DNA of 64,000 nucleotides from Mycobacterium sp. IS-836 (GTDB lineage: Bacteria > Actinomycetota > Actinomycetes > Mycobacteriales > Mycobacteriaceae), in the NCBI RefSeq assembly GCF_001954275.1, contig NZ_MBEU01000087.1:18675-82674 (forward strand). Reading direction: 5' to 3'. The notes beneath the pieces were generated by a model. It had not been told where the DNA came from and did not search any database. It worked only from the letters and a program-made list of their open reading frames with translations. The first letter of the stretch is position 1. Each line of letters opens with the position of its first letter. The position numbers were made by a program, and so were the translations under genes. Positions 1 to 7,774 of the stretch are shown here, in pieces.

Positions 1-4
1 TGTC

Positions 5-1546
5 GTGGTGGCCTTGCTGGCGCTGACGGGATGTGGGCCCGCCCCGGCATCGAGCCCGCTGTCCGACGCGTCGCCCGATGAGTTTTCGGGCTTGGACATC
101 CCCGCGGGCCGTATCGACGGCGCCGTCGCCAAGGTCGACGGCCTGGTGAACGACCTGATGAAGAACTCCGGTGTCCCGGGCATGGCAGTGGCGATCGTTC
201 ACAGTGGAAAGACGTTGTACGCCAAGGGATTCGGCGTAAAAGACGCAAGCAAGGGTGACGGCCGAGGCAACAAGGTCGACGCCGACACAGTCTTCCAGCT
301 GGCGTCGATCTCCAAGTCGGTCGGAGCGACGGTAGTGGCGCATGAAGTGACGGACAACGTGATCGGCTGGGACACGCCCGTCGTCTCCAAGCTGCCGTGG
401 TTCGAGCTGTCCGATCCCTACGTCAGTAGCCACGTGACCGTCGCCGACCTGTACTCGCATCGCTCCGGGCTGCCCGACCACGCCGGTGACCGGCTCGAGG
501 ATCTGGACTACGACCGCCGCCAGACCCTCGAGCGGCTGCGGTATCTGCCGCTGGAGCCCTTCCGAATCAGCTACGCCTACACCAACTTTGGGCTGACGGC
601 CGCCGCCGAGGAGGTCGCGGCCGCCGCAGCCAAGCCGTGGGCGGACCTGTCCGACGAGGTGCTCTATCGCCCGCTGGGGATGGCATCGACGAGTTCGCGG
701 TTCGCCGACTTCCTGGCCCGGCCCAACCGCGCCGTCAACCACGTCAAAGTCGGCGACAAGTGGGAGCCGCGGTTTCAGCGGGATCCTGATCCGCAGTCTC
801 CCGCCGCCGGGGTGAGTTCGTCGGTCAACGACATGGCCCGCTGGTTGACGATGTTGCTCGCCAACGGGACGTACAACGGGCAGCGGATCACCTCGCCGGA
901 GGCGCTGCTGCCCGCCGTTACCCCGCAGGCCGTCTCGAGGCCCCCGACGACGCCGAAGTCGCGGGCGAGTTTCTACGGCCACGGGTTCGCGGTGTCGGTG
1001 AACTCGTCGGGCCGCACGACGTACAGCCATTCGGGCGCGTTCACCTTGGGGGAATCGACGAACTTCGTGGTGATGCCGTCCGAGGACCTCGCCATCATCG
1101 CCCTGACCAACGCCGCGCCATTCGGCGTGCCGGAGACGCTGACCGCGCAATTCATGGATCTGGTGCAGTACGGGCAGATTCGCGAAGACTGGGCGTCTGT
1201 GTACAAGAACGCGATCGCCCCGATCAACAACCCTGAGGGTTCGCTGGTCGGCGAGAAACCCCCGGCCAACCCCGCACCGGCGAGGCCGCTGAGCGATTAC
1301 GCGGGAACGTACAGCAATGACTACTGGGGCCCGGCGATCGTGAGCGAACGTGACGGCGCCCTGCAGTTGGAGCTCGGGCCGAAAAACCAGAAGTTCACCC
1401 TGACCCACTGGGACGGCGACACCTTCACCTTCGCGCTGACGAACGAAAATGCCCCGCCCGGAACGGTTTCCAAGGCAACCTTCGCCGGAAACACGCTGAA
1501 CCTCGAGTATTACGACGCAAACAAGCTGGGGACGTTTACCCGATGA
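5..1546 (+). CDS. Beta-lactamase-like serine hydrolase lipoprotein (Rv0907-like)
   Basis: Probable exported serine hydrolase of the class C beta-lactamase / penicillin-binding-protein fold; the substrate is unknown. The reading begins with a hydrophobic stretch ending in a lipobox, LTGC, so Cys10 is probably lipidated. SISK at residues 101-104 fits the SxxK nucleophile motif, YTN at 192-194 fits YxN, and HSG at 342-344 fits the third motif. The C-terminal third carries the accessory beta domain common in this family. The signal peptide is short and the reading begins 5 bases into the window, so the true start probably lies upstream and the gene is 5' partial here. Its stop overlaps the ctpE start by 4 bases, as in the M. 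tuberculosis Rv0907-Rv0908 pair. Confidence 0.85.
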   Translation: MVALLALTGCGPAPASSPLSDASPDEFSGLDIPAGRIDGAVAKVDGLVNDLMKNSGVPGMAVAIVHSGKTLYAKGFGVKDASKGDGRGNKVDADTVFQLASISKSVGATVVAHEVTDNVIGWDTPVVSKLPWFELSDPYVSSHVTVADLYSHRSGLPDHAGDRLEDLDYDRRQTLERLRYLPLEPFRISYAYTNFGLTAAAEEVAAAAAKPWADLSDEVLYRPLGMASTSSRFADFLARPNRAVNHVKVGDKWEPRFQRDPDPQSPAAGVSSSVNDMARWLTMLLANGTYNGQRITSPEALLPAVTPQAVSRPPTTPKSRASFYGHGFAVSVNSSGRTTYSHSGAFTLGESTNFVVMPSEDLAIIALTNAAPFGVPETLTAQFMDLVQYGQIREDWASVYKNAIAPINNPEGSLVGEKPPANPAPARPLSDYAGTYSNDYWGPAIVSERDGALQLELGPKNQKFTLTHWDGDTFTFALTNENAPPGTVSKATFAGNTLNLEYYDANKLGTFTR

Positions 1547-3945
1547 GCTCATCCGTGATCGAAGGCCTGACCGCTGCCGAGGTGGCGCAGCGGGTGGCCG
1601 AAGGCGCGACCAACGCTGTTCGGCAACGTGCCGCACGAAGCGTCGCGGACATCGTTCGGGCCAATGTCTTCACCCGTATCAACGCCATTCTGGGCGTGCT
1701 GCTGGTGATCGTGTTGGCGACGGGCTCGGCGATCAACGGGTTGTTCGGCCTGCTCATCATCGCCAACAGCGTCATCGGCGCGGTGCAGGAGATCCGGGCC
1801 AAGCAGACGCTGGACAAGCTGGCGATCATCGGACAGGCGAAACCGTTGGTGCGCAGGCAATCCGGGACACGAGCGCTGCCACCCAGCGACGTGGTGCTCG
1901 ACGACGTCATCGAGCTCGGTCCCGGGGATCAGATCGTCGTGGACGGCGAGATCCTCGAGAAGGAGAACCTGGAGGTCGACGAATCGCTGCTGACCGGCGA
2001 GTCGGACGCTATCGACAAGGACGTCGGCGACGCGGTGATGTCGGGCAGCTTCGTCGTCGCCGGCACCGGGGCATACCGCGCCACCAAGGTCGGCCCGGAC
2101 GCGTATGCCGCCCAGCTCGCGGAGGAAGCCAGCAAGTTCACCCTGGTTAAATCCGAACTGCGCAACGGCATCAACCGGATTCTGCAGTTCGTCACCTACG
2201 TGTTGGTGCCCGCCGGATTGCTGACCATCTACACCCAATTCTTCACCACGCATGCCGGGTGGCGGCAGTCCGTGCTGCGGACGGTGGGCGCGCTGGTGCC
2301 CATGGTGCCCGAAGGCCTTGTCCTGCTGACCTCGGTCGCCTTCGCGATGGGCGTCGTCAGGCTCGGTCAGCGCCGGTGCCTGGTGCAGGAATTGCCTGCG
2401 ATCGAGGGGTTGGCCCGCGTCGACGTGGTCTGTGCCGACAAAACGGGCACGCTGACCGAAAGCGGCATGCGGATCTCCGGCGTCGAGCAATTCGGCCCGG
2501 CGGAACAATCCGTCGCCGATGCGCTGGCCTCGCTGGCCGCCGCCGATGCGCGCCCCAACGCGAGCATGCAGGCGATCGCGGAGGCCTATGACCAGCCGCC
2601 CGGCTGGATCGCCACCGCGACCGCGCCTTTCAAGTCGGCCACCAAGTGGAGTGGCGTGTCCTATCGCGACCACGGCAACTGGGTGATCGGCGCGCCCGAT
2701 GTGCTGCTCGAACCGGCGTCGGCAGCCGCGGAGCAGGCGGACCGTATCGGCGCCCAGGGGCTTCGGGTACTTCTCCTGGGTACCTGCGCGGTGGCGGTGA
2801 ATCATCCGGACGCTCCGGGCAAAGTCACGCCGGTCGCGCTGGTGGTACTTGAGCAGAAGGTGCGGCCGGACGCTCGTAAGACCCTGGATTACTTTGCTGC
2901 CGAGGGCGTTTCGGTCAAGGTCATCTCCGGTGACAATGCGGTATCCGTGGGCGCCGTCGCCAACAGCCTCGGGCTACACGGCGAGACGATGGACGCGCGT
3001 CGACTGCCGGCGGAGCCCGACGAACTGGCCGATGCGCTGGAGTCGCACACCACCTTCGGCCGAGTGCGGCCAGACCAGAAACGTGCCATCGTCCGTGCCC
3101 TGCAATCGCGTGGTCACACGGTGGCGATGACCGGCGATGGCGTCAACGATGTGCTGGCCCTCAAGGACGCCGATATCGGCGTCGCGATGGGCGCCGGGAG
3201 CCCGGCGTCGCGAGCGGTGGCGCAAATTGTATTGCTGGACAACCGATTTGCCACACTTCCGCACGTCGTTGGCGAAGGCCGGCGGGTGATCGGCAACATC
3301 GAGCGGGTCGCGAACCTGTTCTTGACCAAGACCGTGTATTCGGTGCTGCTGGCGCTGTTCGTGGGCATCGAATGCCTGTTTTCCAAACCGCTCAAAGCGG
3401 ACCCGCTGCTGTATCCGTTTCAGCCGATCCACGTGACCATCGCGGCATGGTTCACGATCGGAATCCCGTCGTTCATCCTTTCGCTCGCACCCAACACCGA
3501 GCGCGCACAACCCGGCTTCGTGCGGCGCGTGTTGACGTCAGCGCTCCCGTCCGGACTCATCGTCGGTGTCGCGACCTTTGTCTCCTACCTGCTGGCCTAC
3601 CACGGTCGCCATGCCACTTTTGCCCAACAAGAGCAAGCCTCGACCGCGGCGCTGATCACGTTGCTGGTGACGGCGCTGTGGGTGCTGGCGGTGGTCGCGC
3701 GTCCCTACCAGTGGTGGCGGATAGGCCTAGTAATTGCCTCCGGACTGGCGTACGTGGCGATCTTCAGCATCCCGCTGGCTCGGGAGAAGTTCCTGCTCGA
3801 CCCCTCGAATGTGGTGGTGACGTCGACCGCCCTCGGCATCGGGGTGCTGGGTGCCGCCGCGATCGAGGCGACGTGGTGGATCAGGGCCAGGATCCTCGGC
3901 GTGCGACCGCAGTTGTGGCGGGAGCCGCCGCGGGCTGCCAAGTAG
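1543..3945 (+). CDS. ctpE: Cation-transporting P-type ATPase CtpE
   Basis: Plasma-membrane P-type ATPase; the mycobacterial CtpE family is linked to calcium uptake. All catalytic signatures are present: TGES near residues 151-154 (actuator), DKTGT near 299-303 with the phosphorylated Asp, and TGDGVND near 530 (hinge). Hydrophobic segments lie at about 50-85, 210-270, and several in the last 230 residues. The 800-residue length is normal for CtpE. ATG 1543 overlaps the previous stop (ATGA), suggesting translational coupling. The neighbours on both sides match the Rv0907-Rv0912 order, which supports orthology to Rv0908. Confidence 0.95.
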   Translation: MSSSVIEGLTAAEVAQRVAEGATNAVRQRAARSVADIVRANVFTRINAILGVLLVIVLATGSAINGLFGLLIIANSVIGAVQEIRAKQTLDKLAIIGQAKPLVRRQSGTRALPPSDVVLDDVIELGPGDQIVVDGEILEKENLEVDESLLTGESDAIDKDVGDAVMSGSFVVAGTGAYRATKVGPDAYAAQLAEEASKFTLVKSELRNGINRILQFVTYVLVPAGLLTIYTQFFTTHAGWRQSVLRTVGALVPMVPEGLVLLTSVAFAMGVVRLGQRRCLVQELPAIEGLARVDVVCADKTGTLTESGMRISGVEQFGPAEQSVADALASLAAADARPNASMQAIAEAYDQPPGWIATATAPFKSATKWSGVSYRDHGNWVIGAPDVLLEPASAAAEQADRIGAQGLRVLLLGTCAVAVNHPDAPGKVTPVALVVLEQKVRPDARKTLDYFAAEGVSVKVISGDNAVSVGAVANSLGLHGETMDARRLPAEPDELADALESHTTFGRVRPDQKRAIVRALQSRGHTVAMTGDGVNDVLALKDADIGVAMGAGSPASRAVAQIVLLDNRFATLPHVVGEGRRVIGNIERVANLFLTKTVYSVLLALFVGIECLFSKPLKADPLLYPFQPIHVTIAAWFTIGIPSFILSLAPNTERAQPGFVRRVLTSALPSGLIVGVATFVSYLLAYHGRHATFAQQEQASTAALITLLVTALWVLAVVARPYQWWRIGLVIASGLAYVAIFSIPLAREKFLLDPSNVVVTSTALGIGVLGAAAIEATWWIRARILGVRPQLWREPPRAAK

Positions 3946-3978
3946 AATTCCTGGCAATCAGCGGGGAAGGAACGGCGC

Positions 3979-4167
3979 ATGGGATTCTTGGACAAGGCGA
4001 AGGACGTGTTGTCGCAGAACGCCGACAAGGTCGGGGAGGCGATCGACAAGGCCGGCGACTTCGTCGACGAAAAGACGCAGGGCAAATACTCCGACACCAT
4101 CCACAAGGTGCAGGAGGAGGCCAAGAAGGCCGCCGACTCGGCCGCCAAGGGCGACCAACAGAACTGA
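3979..4167 (+). CDS. Small antitoxin-like protein (Rv0909-like)
   Basis: A 62-residue charged helical protein rich in Lys, Asp and Ala. It begins with MGFLDKAKD and contains repeated helical segments of the kind seen in the Rv0909/CsbD-like small proteins. In M. tuberculosis Rv0909 is described as the antitoxin partner of Rv0910, and the order and spacing here are the same: 33 bases after ctpE and 4 bases before the SRPBCC gene. A GGGGAAGGA stretch at 3961-3969 is a plausible ribosome binding site for ATG 3979. The antitoxin role is known for the family and not visible in the sequence. Confidence 0.85.
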   Translation: MGFLDKAKDVLSQNADKVGEAIDKAGDFVDEKTQGKYSDTIHKVQEEAKKAADSAAKGDQQN

Positions 4168-4171
4168 GCGC

Positions 4172-4645
4172 ATGGCCAAACTCTCCGGATCAATCGACGT
4201 ACCCCTGGCGCCCGAAGAGGCCTGGAAGCATGCCTCCGATCTCTCCCGGTATCGGGAGTGGCTGACCATCCACCGGGTGTGGCGCAGCACGCTACCCGAC
4301 CAGATCGAGAAGGGCACGGTCGTCGAGTCGATCGTCGAGGTCAAGGGCATGTACAACCGGATCCGCTGGACGGTCGTGCGCTACAAGCCGCCGGAAGGCA
4401 TGACCCTCAACGGCGACGGCGTCGGCGGGGTGAAGGTCAAGCTGATGGCCAAAGTCGCGCCGAAGGACGACGGCTCCGTCGTCAGCTTCGACGTGCACCT
4501 CGGTGGGCCCGCGCTGTTCGGTCCGATCGGCATGATCGTCGCCGCGGCGCTGCGAAGCGATATCCGCGAATCCCTGGAGAACTTCGTCACCGTGTTCACC
4601 GGACCCAATCCGCGCCTGAACGGGGATCGTGGCTCCGGTCGCTAA
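4172..4645 (+). CDS. SRPBCC (START-like) family protein, Rv0910-like toxin
   Basis: A 157-residue polyketide-cyclase/START-like fold protein, starting MAKLSGSIDV, with the typical alternation of an N-terminal strand, the APEEAW helix, a curved beta sheet, and a long C-terminal helix. The order with the preceding small gene copies Rv0909-Rv0910, reported as a toxin-antitoxin pair in M. tuberculosis. ATG 4172 was chosen because it follows the upstream stop by 4 bases and gives the family length; a longer in-frame opening from 3851 overlaps ctpE and is unlikely. The toxin function is inferred from orthology. The 3' end overlaps the next gene by 17 bases. Confidence 0.85.
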   Translation: MAKLSGSIDVPLAPEEAWKHASDLSRYREWLTIHRVWRSTLPDQIEKGTVVESIVEVKGMYNRIRWTVVRYKPPEGMTLNGDGVGGVKVKLMAKVAPKDDGSVVSFDVHLGGPALFGPIGMIVAAALRSDIRESLENFVTVFTGPNPRLNGDRGSGR

Positions 4646-5852
4646 TCGCCTGGCGGATCTGCTTCGAACCACCGCCGGCGTCGACCCGCCCGTCTGCATT
4701 CGCGCGTGGGACGGAAGCGAGATCGGCCCGGACGACGGCCCGGTCCTGGTATTGCGGTCGCGGCGCGCCCTGCGCCGATTGCTGTGGCGCCCAGGCGAAC
4801 TCGGCCTCGCTCGCGCCTATGTGACCGGTGACATCGATGTTGAGGGTGACCTGACCGAGGGATTGCGGCGGGCCTGGCGGCTGGCCCGATCGCGCCCCGG
4901 TACCAGCGCGACGCTTCCGCCCCAGGCTCGGGCGCTGGCGGCGCTGCACGCGGTGCGGCTGGGGGTAATCGGCCCGCCGCCCAAGGCGCCGGCCAGCGAG
5001 GCGCGGCTGTCGGGCCGGCTGCATGCCCGGCGCCGCGATCGCGCCGTCATCGCGCACCACTACGACCTGTCCAACGATTTCTACCGGCTACTGCTCGACG
5101 AGCACATGGCGTACTCGGCGGCGTATTTCACCCGTCCGGGCCAGTCGCTGCACGACGCGCAGACGGCGAAGCTGGACATGATCTGCCGCAAGCTCGACCT
5201 CAAATCGGGGATGCGGCTGCTGGACGTCGGCTGTGGTTGGGGATCGCTGATCCTGCACGCGGCGCACCGCCACGGGGTGCGCTCCGTGGGGATCACGCTG
5301 TCGGCGCAGCAGCGCGATTTCACCCTCGCCCGCGCCGCCGAGCGTGGTCTGGCCGACCGCGTCGAGGTCCGACTCCAGGACTATCGCGATCTGAGCGATG
5401 AGACGTTCGACGCGGTCGCGTCCGTCGAGATGGGCGAGCACGTGGGCGAGCGGCTATATCCCAGTTACATCGCGATCCTCGATCGCGCGCTGCGGCCCGG
5501 CGGCAGGCTGTTGCTGCAGCAGATGTCCCGGCGCGCCGATGCCGCGCCGGGCGGAGGAGCGTTCATCGAGGCCTACATCGCGCCCGACATGCACATGCGG
5601 CCGCTCTGGCAGACCCTGCGTTACCTGCAGGACGCGGGCCTGGAGATCCGTTCGGTCGCGGCGATGCGCGAGCACTACGCGCGCACCGCCGAACATTGGC
5701 TGAACACGCTGGAGAGCCGCTTCGACGAATTCGTGGCGTTGCAGGGTGAAGAGGTCGCCCGGGTGTGGCGGCTGTACCTGGCCGGCGGCGGCCTGGCCTT
5801 CGAGGAAGGCCGGATGGGTGTGGATCAGATCTTGGCAGCCAAGCCTCGATGA
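4629..5852 (+). CDS. Cyclopropane-fatty-acyl-phospholipid synthase family methyltransferase
   Basis: SAM-dependent methyltransferase of the cyclopropane-fatty-acid synthase family, expected to methylate or cyclopropanate double bonds of membrane lipid acyl chains. The glycine-rich SAM motif DVGCGWG is at about 199-205. The upstream block HYDLSNDFYRLLLD, followed by the YF....S..DAQ..KLD helix, is characteristic, and EMGEHVG follows in the catalytic domain. The roughly 130-residue N-terminal domain is of the long CFA type, so this is closer to UfaA1-like enzymes than to the short CmaA/PcaA mycolate enzymes. GTG 4629 overlaps the preceding gene. No such gene sits between Rv0910 and Rv0911 in M. 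tuberculosis, so this is an insertion in an otherwise conserved cluster. Confidence 0.9.
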   Translation: MAPVANRLADLLRTTAGVDPPVCIRAWDGSEIGPDDGPVLVLRSRRALRRLLWRPGELGLARAYVTGDIDVEGDLTEGLRRAWRLARSRPGTSATLPPQARALAALHAVRLGVIGPPPKAPASEARLSGRLHARRRDRAVIAHHYDLSNDFYRLLLDEHMAYSAAYFTRPGQSLHDAQTAKLDMICRKLDLKSGMRLLDVGCGWGSLILHAAHRHGVRSVGITLSAQQRDFTLARAAERGLADRVEVRLQDYRDLSDETFDAVASVEMGEHVGERLYPSYIAILDRALRPGGRLLLQQMSRRADAAPGGGAFIEAYIAPDMHMRPLWQTLRYLQDAGLEIRSVAAMREHYARTAEHWLNTLESRFDEFVALQGEEVARVWRLYLAGGGLAFEEGRMGVDQILAAKPR

Positions 5853-5926
5853 GTTTCCGGTTTGCCGCGAGTCGATATGTGAGAACCCGCGACCGCGGGG
5901 CACTGCGACACCTGATGGAGGAGATC

Positions 5927-6700
5927 GTGCCCATTCGTGACGGCGCGCCGCTGGGCGCTCCCTGCTGGATCGATTTGACGACGTCGGACCTCGACCGCGC
6001 CCAGGACTTTTACGGCACGGTGTTCGGCTGGACCTTCGAGTCCGCCGGTCCCGAGTACGGGGGATACGTCAACGCCGCCAAGGACGGCCACCCCGTGGCC
6101 GGGCTGATGGCCAACCGGCCCGAGTTCGGCGCTCCGGACAACTGGGCCACCTACTTCCACACCGCCGACGTCAACGCGACGATGGCGGCCGCGACTGCGG
6201 CGGGCGGCATGGCGTGCATGGGGCCGATGGAGATCCCCGCCAAGGGCCACATGGGCCTGGCGAGCGATCCGTCGGGCGCGGTCTTCGGGCTGTGGCAGCC
6301 GTTGGAGCACCGCGGGTTCGAGGTGATCGGTGAGGCCGGCTCCCCGGTGTGGCATCAACTGACCACCCGCGATTACCGCGCCGCGGTCGACTTCTACCGC
6401 GAGGTCTTCGGGTGGCAGACCGATCAGGTTTCCGACACAGACGAATTCCGGTACGCCACAGCGTCGTTCGGCGATCAGCAGTTGCTCGGAATGATGGATG
6501 GCAGCGGCTTCCTCCCCGAGGGGGTGCCGTCGAATTGGAGCATCTTCTTCGGGGCCGAGGATGTCGACAAGACGCTGCGCGTGATCGCCGACAACGGCGG
6601 GGCCGTGGTGCGGGGCGCCGAGGACACCCCCTACGGTCGGCTGGCCGCGGCGACCGACCCGACGGGTGTGATCTTCAACTTGTCGTCGCTGGAGAGCTAG
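5927..6700 (+). CDS. Glyoxalase/bleomycin-resistance-like VOC protein (Rv0911-like)
   Basis: Tandem vicinal-oxygen-chelate protein with two VOC modules. The first starts at PCWIDLTTSDLDRAQDFY and the second at WHQLTTRDYRAAVDFY; each is about 120 residues and they are clear internal repeats. Such proteins bind a divalent metal and act as lyases, dioxygenases or resistance proteins; the substrate is unknown. GTG 5927 was chosen because the purine run GGAGGAG at 5917-5923 is well placed and the resulting 257 residues match Rv0911; ATG 5915 is the alternative. Position between the CFA synthase and the Rv0912-like gene fits the core cluster. Confidence 0.85.
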   Translation: MPIRDGAPLGAPCWIDLTTSDLDRAQDFYGTVFGWTFESAGPEYGGYVNAAKDGHPVAGLMANRPEFGAPDNWATYFHTADVNATMAAATAAGGMACMGPMEIPAKGHMGLASDPSGAVFGLWQPLEHRGFEVIGEAGSPVWHQLTTRDYRAAVDFYREVFGWQTDQVSDTDEFRYATASFGDQQLLGMMDGSGFLPEGVPSNWSIFFGAEDVDKTLRVIADNGGAVVRGAEDTPYGRLAAATDPTGVIFNLSSLES

Positions 6701-6762
6701 CCGCGGTCGTCACGCCGCGTGGCGAGCGACGAGTGGTTCGAGGTCCTATTACTGTCGAAACC

Positions 6763-7197
6763 ATGACTCGCCGCCTGCACCCCGGTTGGCTGGTGGCGTT
6801 TTTCGCCTTGTTGATCTCGGTCAGCGCGTGGATGCCGTGGCTGACGACGGCGGTCAACGGCGGCGGCTGGGCCAACGCCATCGGCGGTACCCACGGCAAC
6901 CTGGAACTCCCGCGGGGGTTCGGGGCGGGGCAGCTCATCGTGTTGCTGTCCTCGACGCTGTTGGTCGCCGGGGCGATGGCGGGCCGCGGGCTGTCGGTGC
7001 GGGTCGCTTCGATTGCCGCGCTGGTTATTTCGCTGCTGCTGTTGGCGCTGACGGTGTGGTACTACAAGCTCAACGTCAACCCGCCAGTGTCCGCCGACTA
7101 CGGGCTTTACGTGGGTGCGGTCAGCGGGGGTTGCGCGGTGGTCTGCTCGCTTTTCTCGGTGATCGCCGCGCTCGCGTCCGGTCGGCTTCCCCGCTGA
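6763..7197 (+). CDS. Four-helix membrane protein (Rv0912-like)
   Basis: A 144-residue integral membrane protein with four predicted hydrophobic segments: WLVAFFALLISVSAW near the N-terminus, LIVLLSSTLLVAGAM, VASIAALVISLLLLAL, and the C-terminal GAVSGGCAVVCSLFSVIAAL. No catalytic motif is visible and the function is unknown. ATG 6763 follows the stop of the Rv0911-like gene by 62 bases. Synteny with Rv0912 supports the call. The gene converges with the next VOC gene, with only 3 bases between the two stops. Confidence 0.8.
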   Translation: MTRRLHPGWLVAFFALLISVSAWMPWLTTAVNGGGWANAIGGTHGNLELPRGFGAGQLIVLLSSTLLVAGAMAGRGLSVRVASIAALVISLLLLALTVWYYKLNVNPPVSADYGLYVGAVSGGCAVVCSLFSVIAALASGRLPR

Positions 7198-7200
7198 ACC

Positions 7201-7683
7201 TCAGGCGGGCGGGAAGTCGTGCTTGCCTGAGGCGGAACTGCCGTCGGGTTCGTTGACGCCGAACACGAAGGGCGCGAACACGACTTCGCGTCCGTCGGGG
7301 TCGCGGTAGGTGACCGCACCCGTCGCCTCCCAGTACGGGTGCTGCTCGACGGGCTCCTGCCCCGCCTGCTGCAGGCGTGCGATCGCGGCTCGCTGGGCGT
7401 GCTTGTCCGGGAAGTACAGGCACAGCTGCTCGTGACCGTCCACCGCGATGTCCTCGTCCGCCTCGACGATTTCCATCGTCAGGTTCCAGCTGGGCAGGCC
7501 GAAGATCGCGCCGTTGCTGCCGTAGCTGGCCTCGAACGTCTCGTAGAGCGGCAGCCCCACCAGCTCGCGGTAAAAGCGCACTGTCTCTTCGAAGTTCGAC
7601 GAGCGCCGGGCGAAGCGAAGGGCGCCGATCGACGCCAATTCCAGTGGCCAATGCGTCGTCCGGCGCTGCTTGTGCTGGTCCAC
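7201..7683 (-). CDS. Single-module VOC (glyoxalase-like) protein
   Basis: A 160-residue VOC-superfamily protein containing RFARRSSNFEETVRFYREL at the start of the module and YRDPDGREVVFAPF at the metal-binding C-terminal strand. It may be a dioxygenase, lyase or drug-binding protein; the substrate cannot be inferred. It is transcribed divergently from its downstream neighbours in the core cluster order and lies 92 bases beyond the carotenoid-oxygenase stop, on the same strand. A large inverted repeat at 7698-7758 lies just before its start. I do not recognise it as part of the M. tuberculosis Rv0912-Rv0913c interval. Confidence 0.8.
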   Translation of the reverse strand: MDQHKQRRTTHWPLELASIGALRFARRSSNFEETVRFYRELVGLPLYETFEASYGSNGAIFGLPSWNLTMEIVEADEDIAVDGHEQLCLYFPDKHAQRAAIARLQQAGQEPVEQHPYWEATGAVTYRDPDGREVVFAPFVFGVNEPDGSSASGKHDFPPA

Positions 7684-7697
7684 TCCTACTCCGATTC

Positions 7698-7758
7698 GCC
7701 GAGCCTGTAATTTTGCAGGCCGCTACTCGCACTTTTCCTGCCGTATTACAGGCTCGGT
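7698..7758. repeat. 61-nt inverted repeat upstream of the VOC gene
   Basis: GCCGAGCCTGTAAT at 7698-7711 is mirrored by ATTACAGGCTCGGT at 7745-7758 with one mismatch. Smaller nested hairpins can form between GCCTG and CAGGC (7703-7720). It could be the terminator of the minus-strand carotenoid oxygenase gene (stop at 7775) or an operator/attenuator of the VOC gene (start 7683). The arms are too AT-mixed and lack a T tract, so an operator role is at least as likely. Confidence 0.5.
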
Positions 7759-7774
7759 GAGCGGCCCGATCGCA

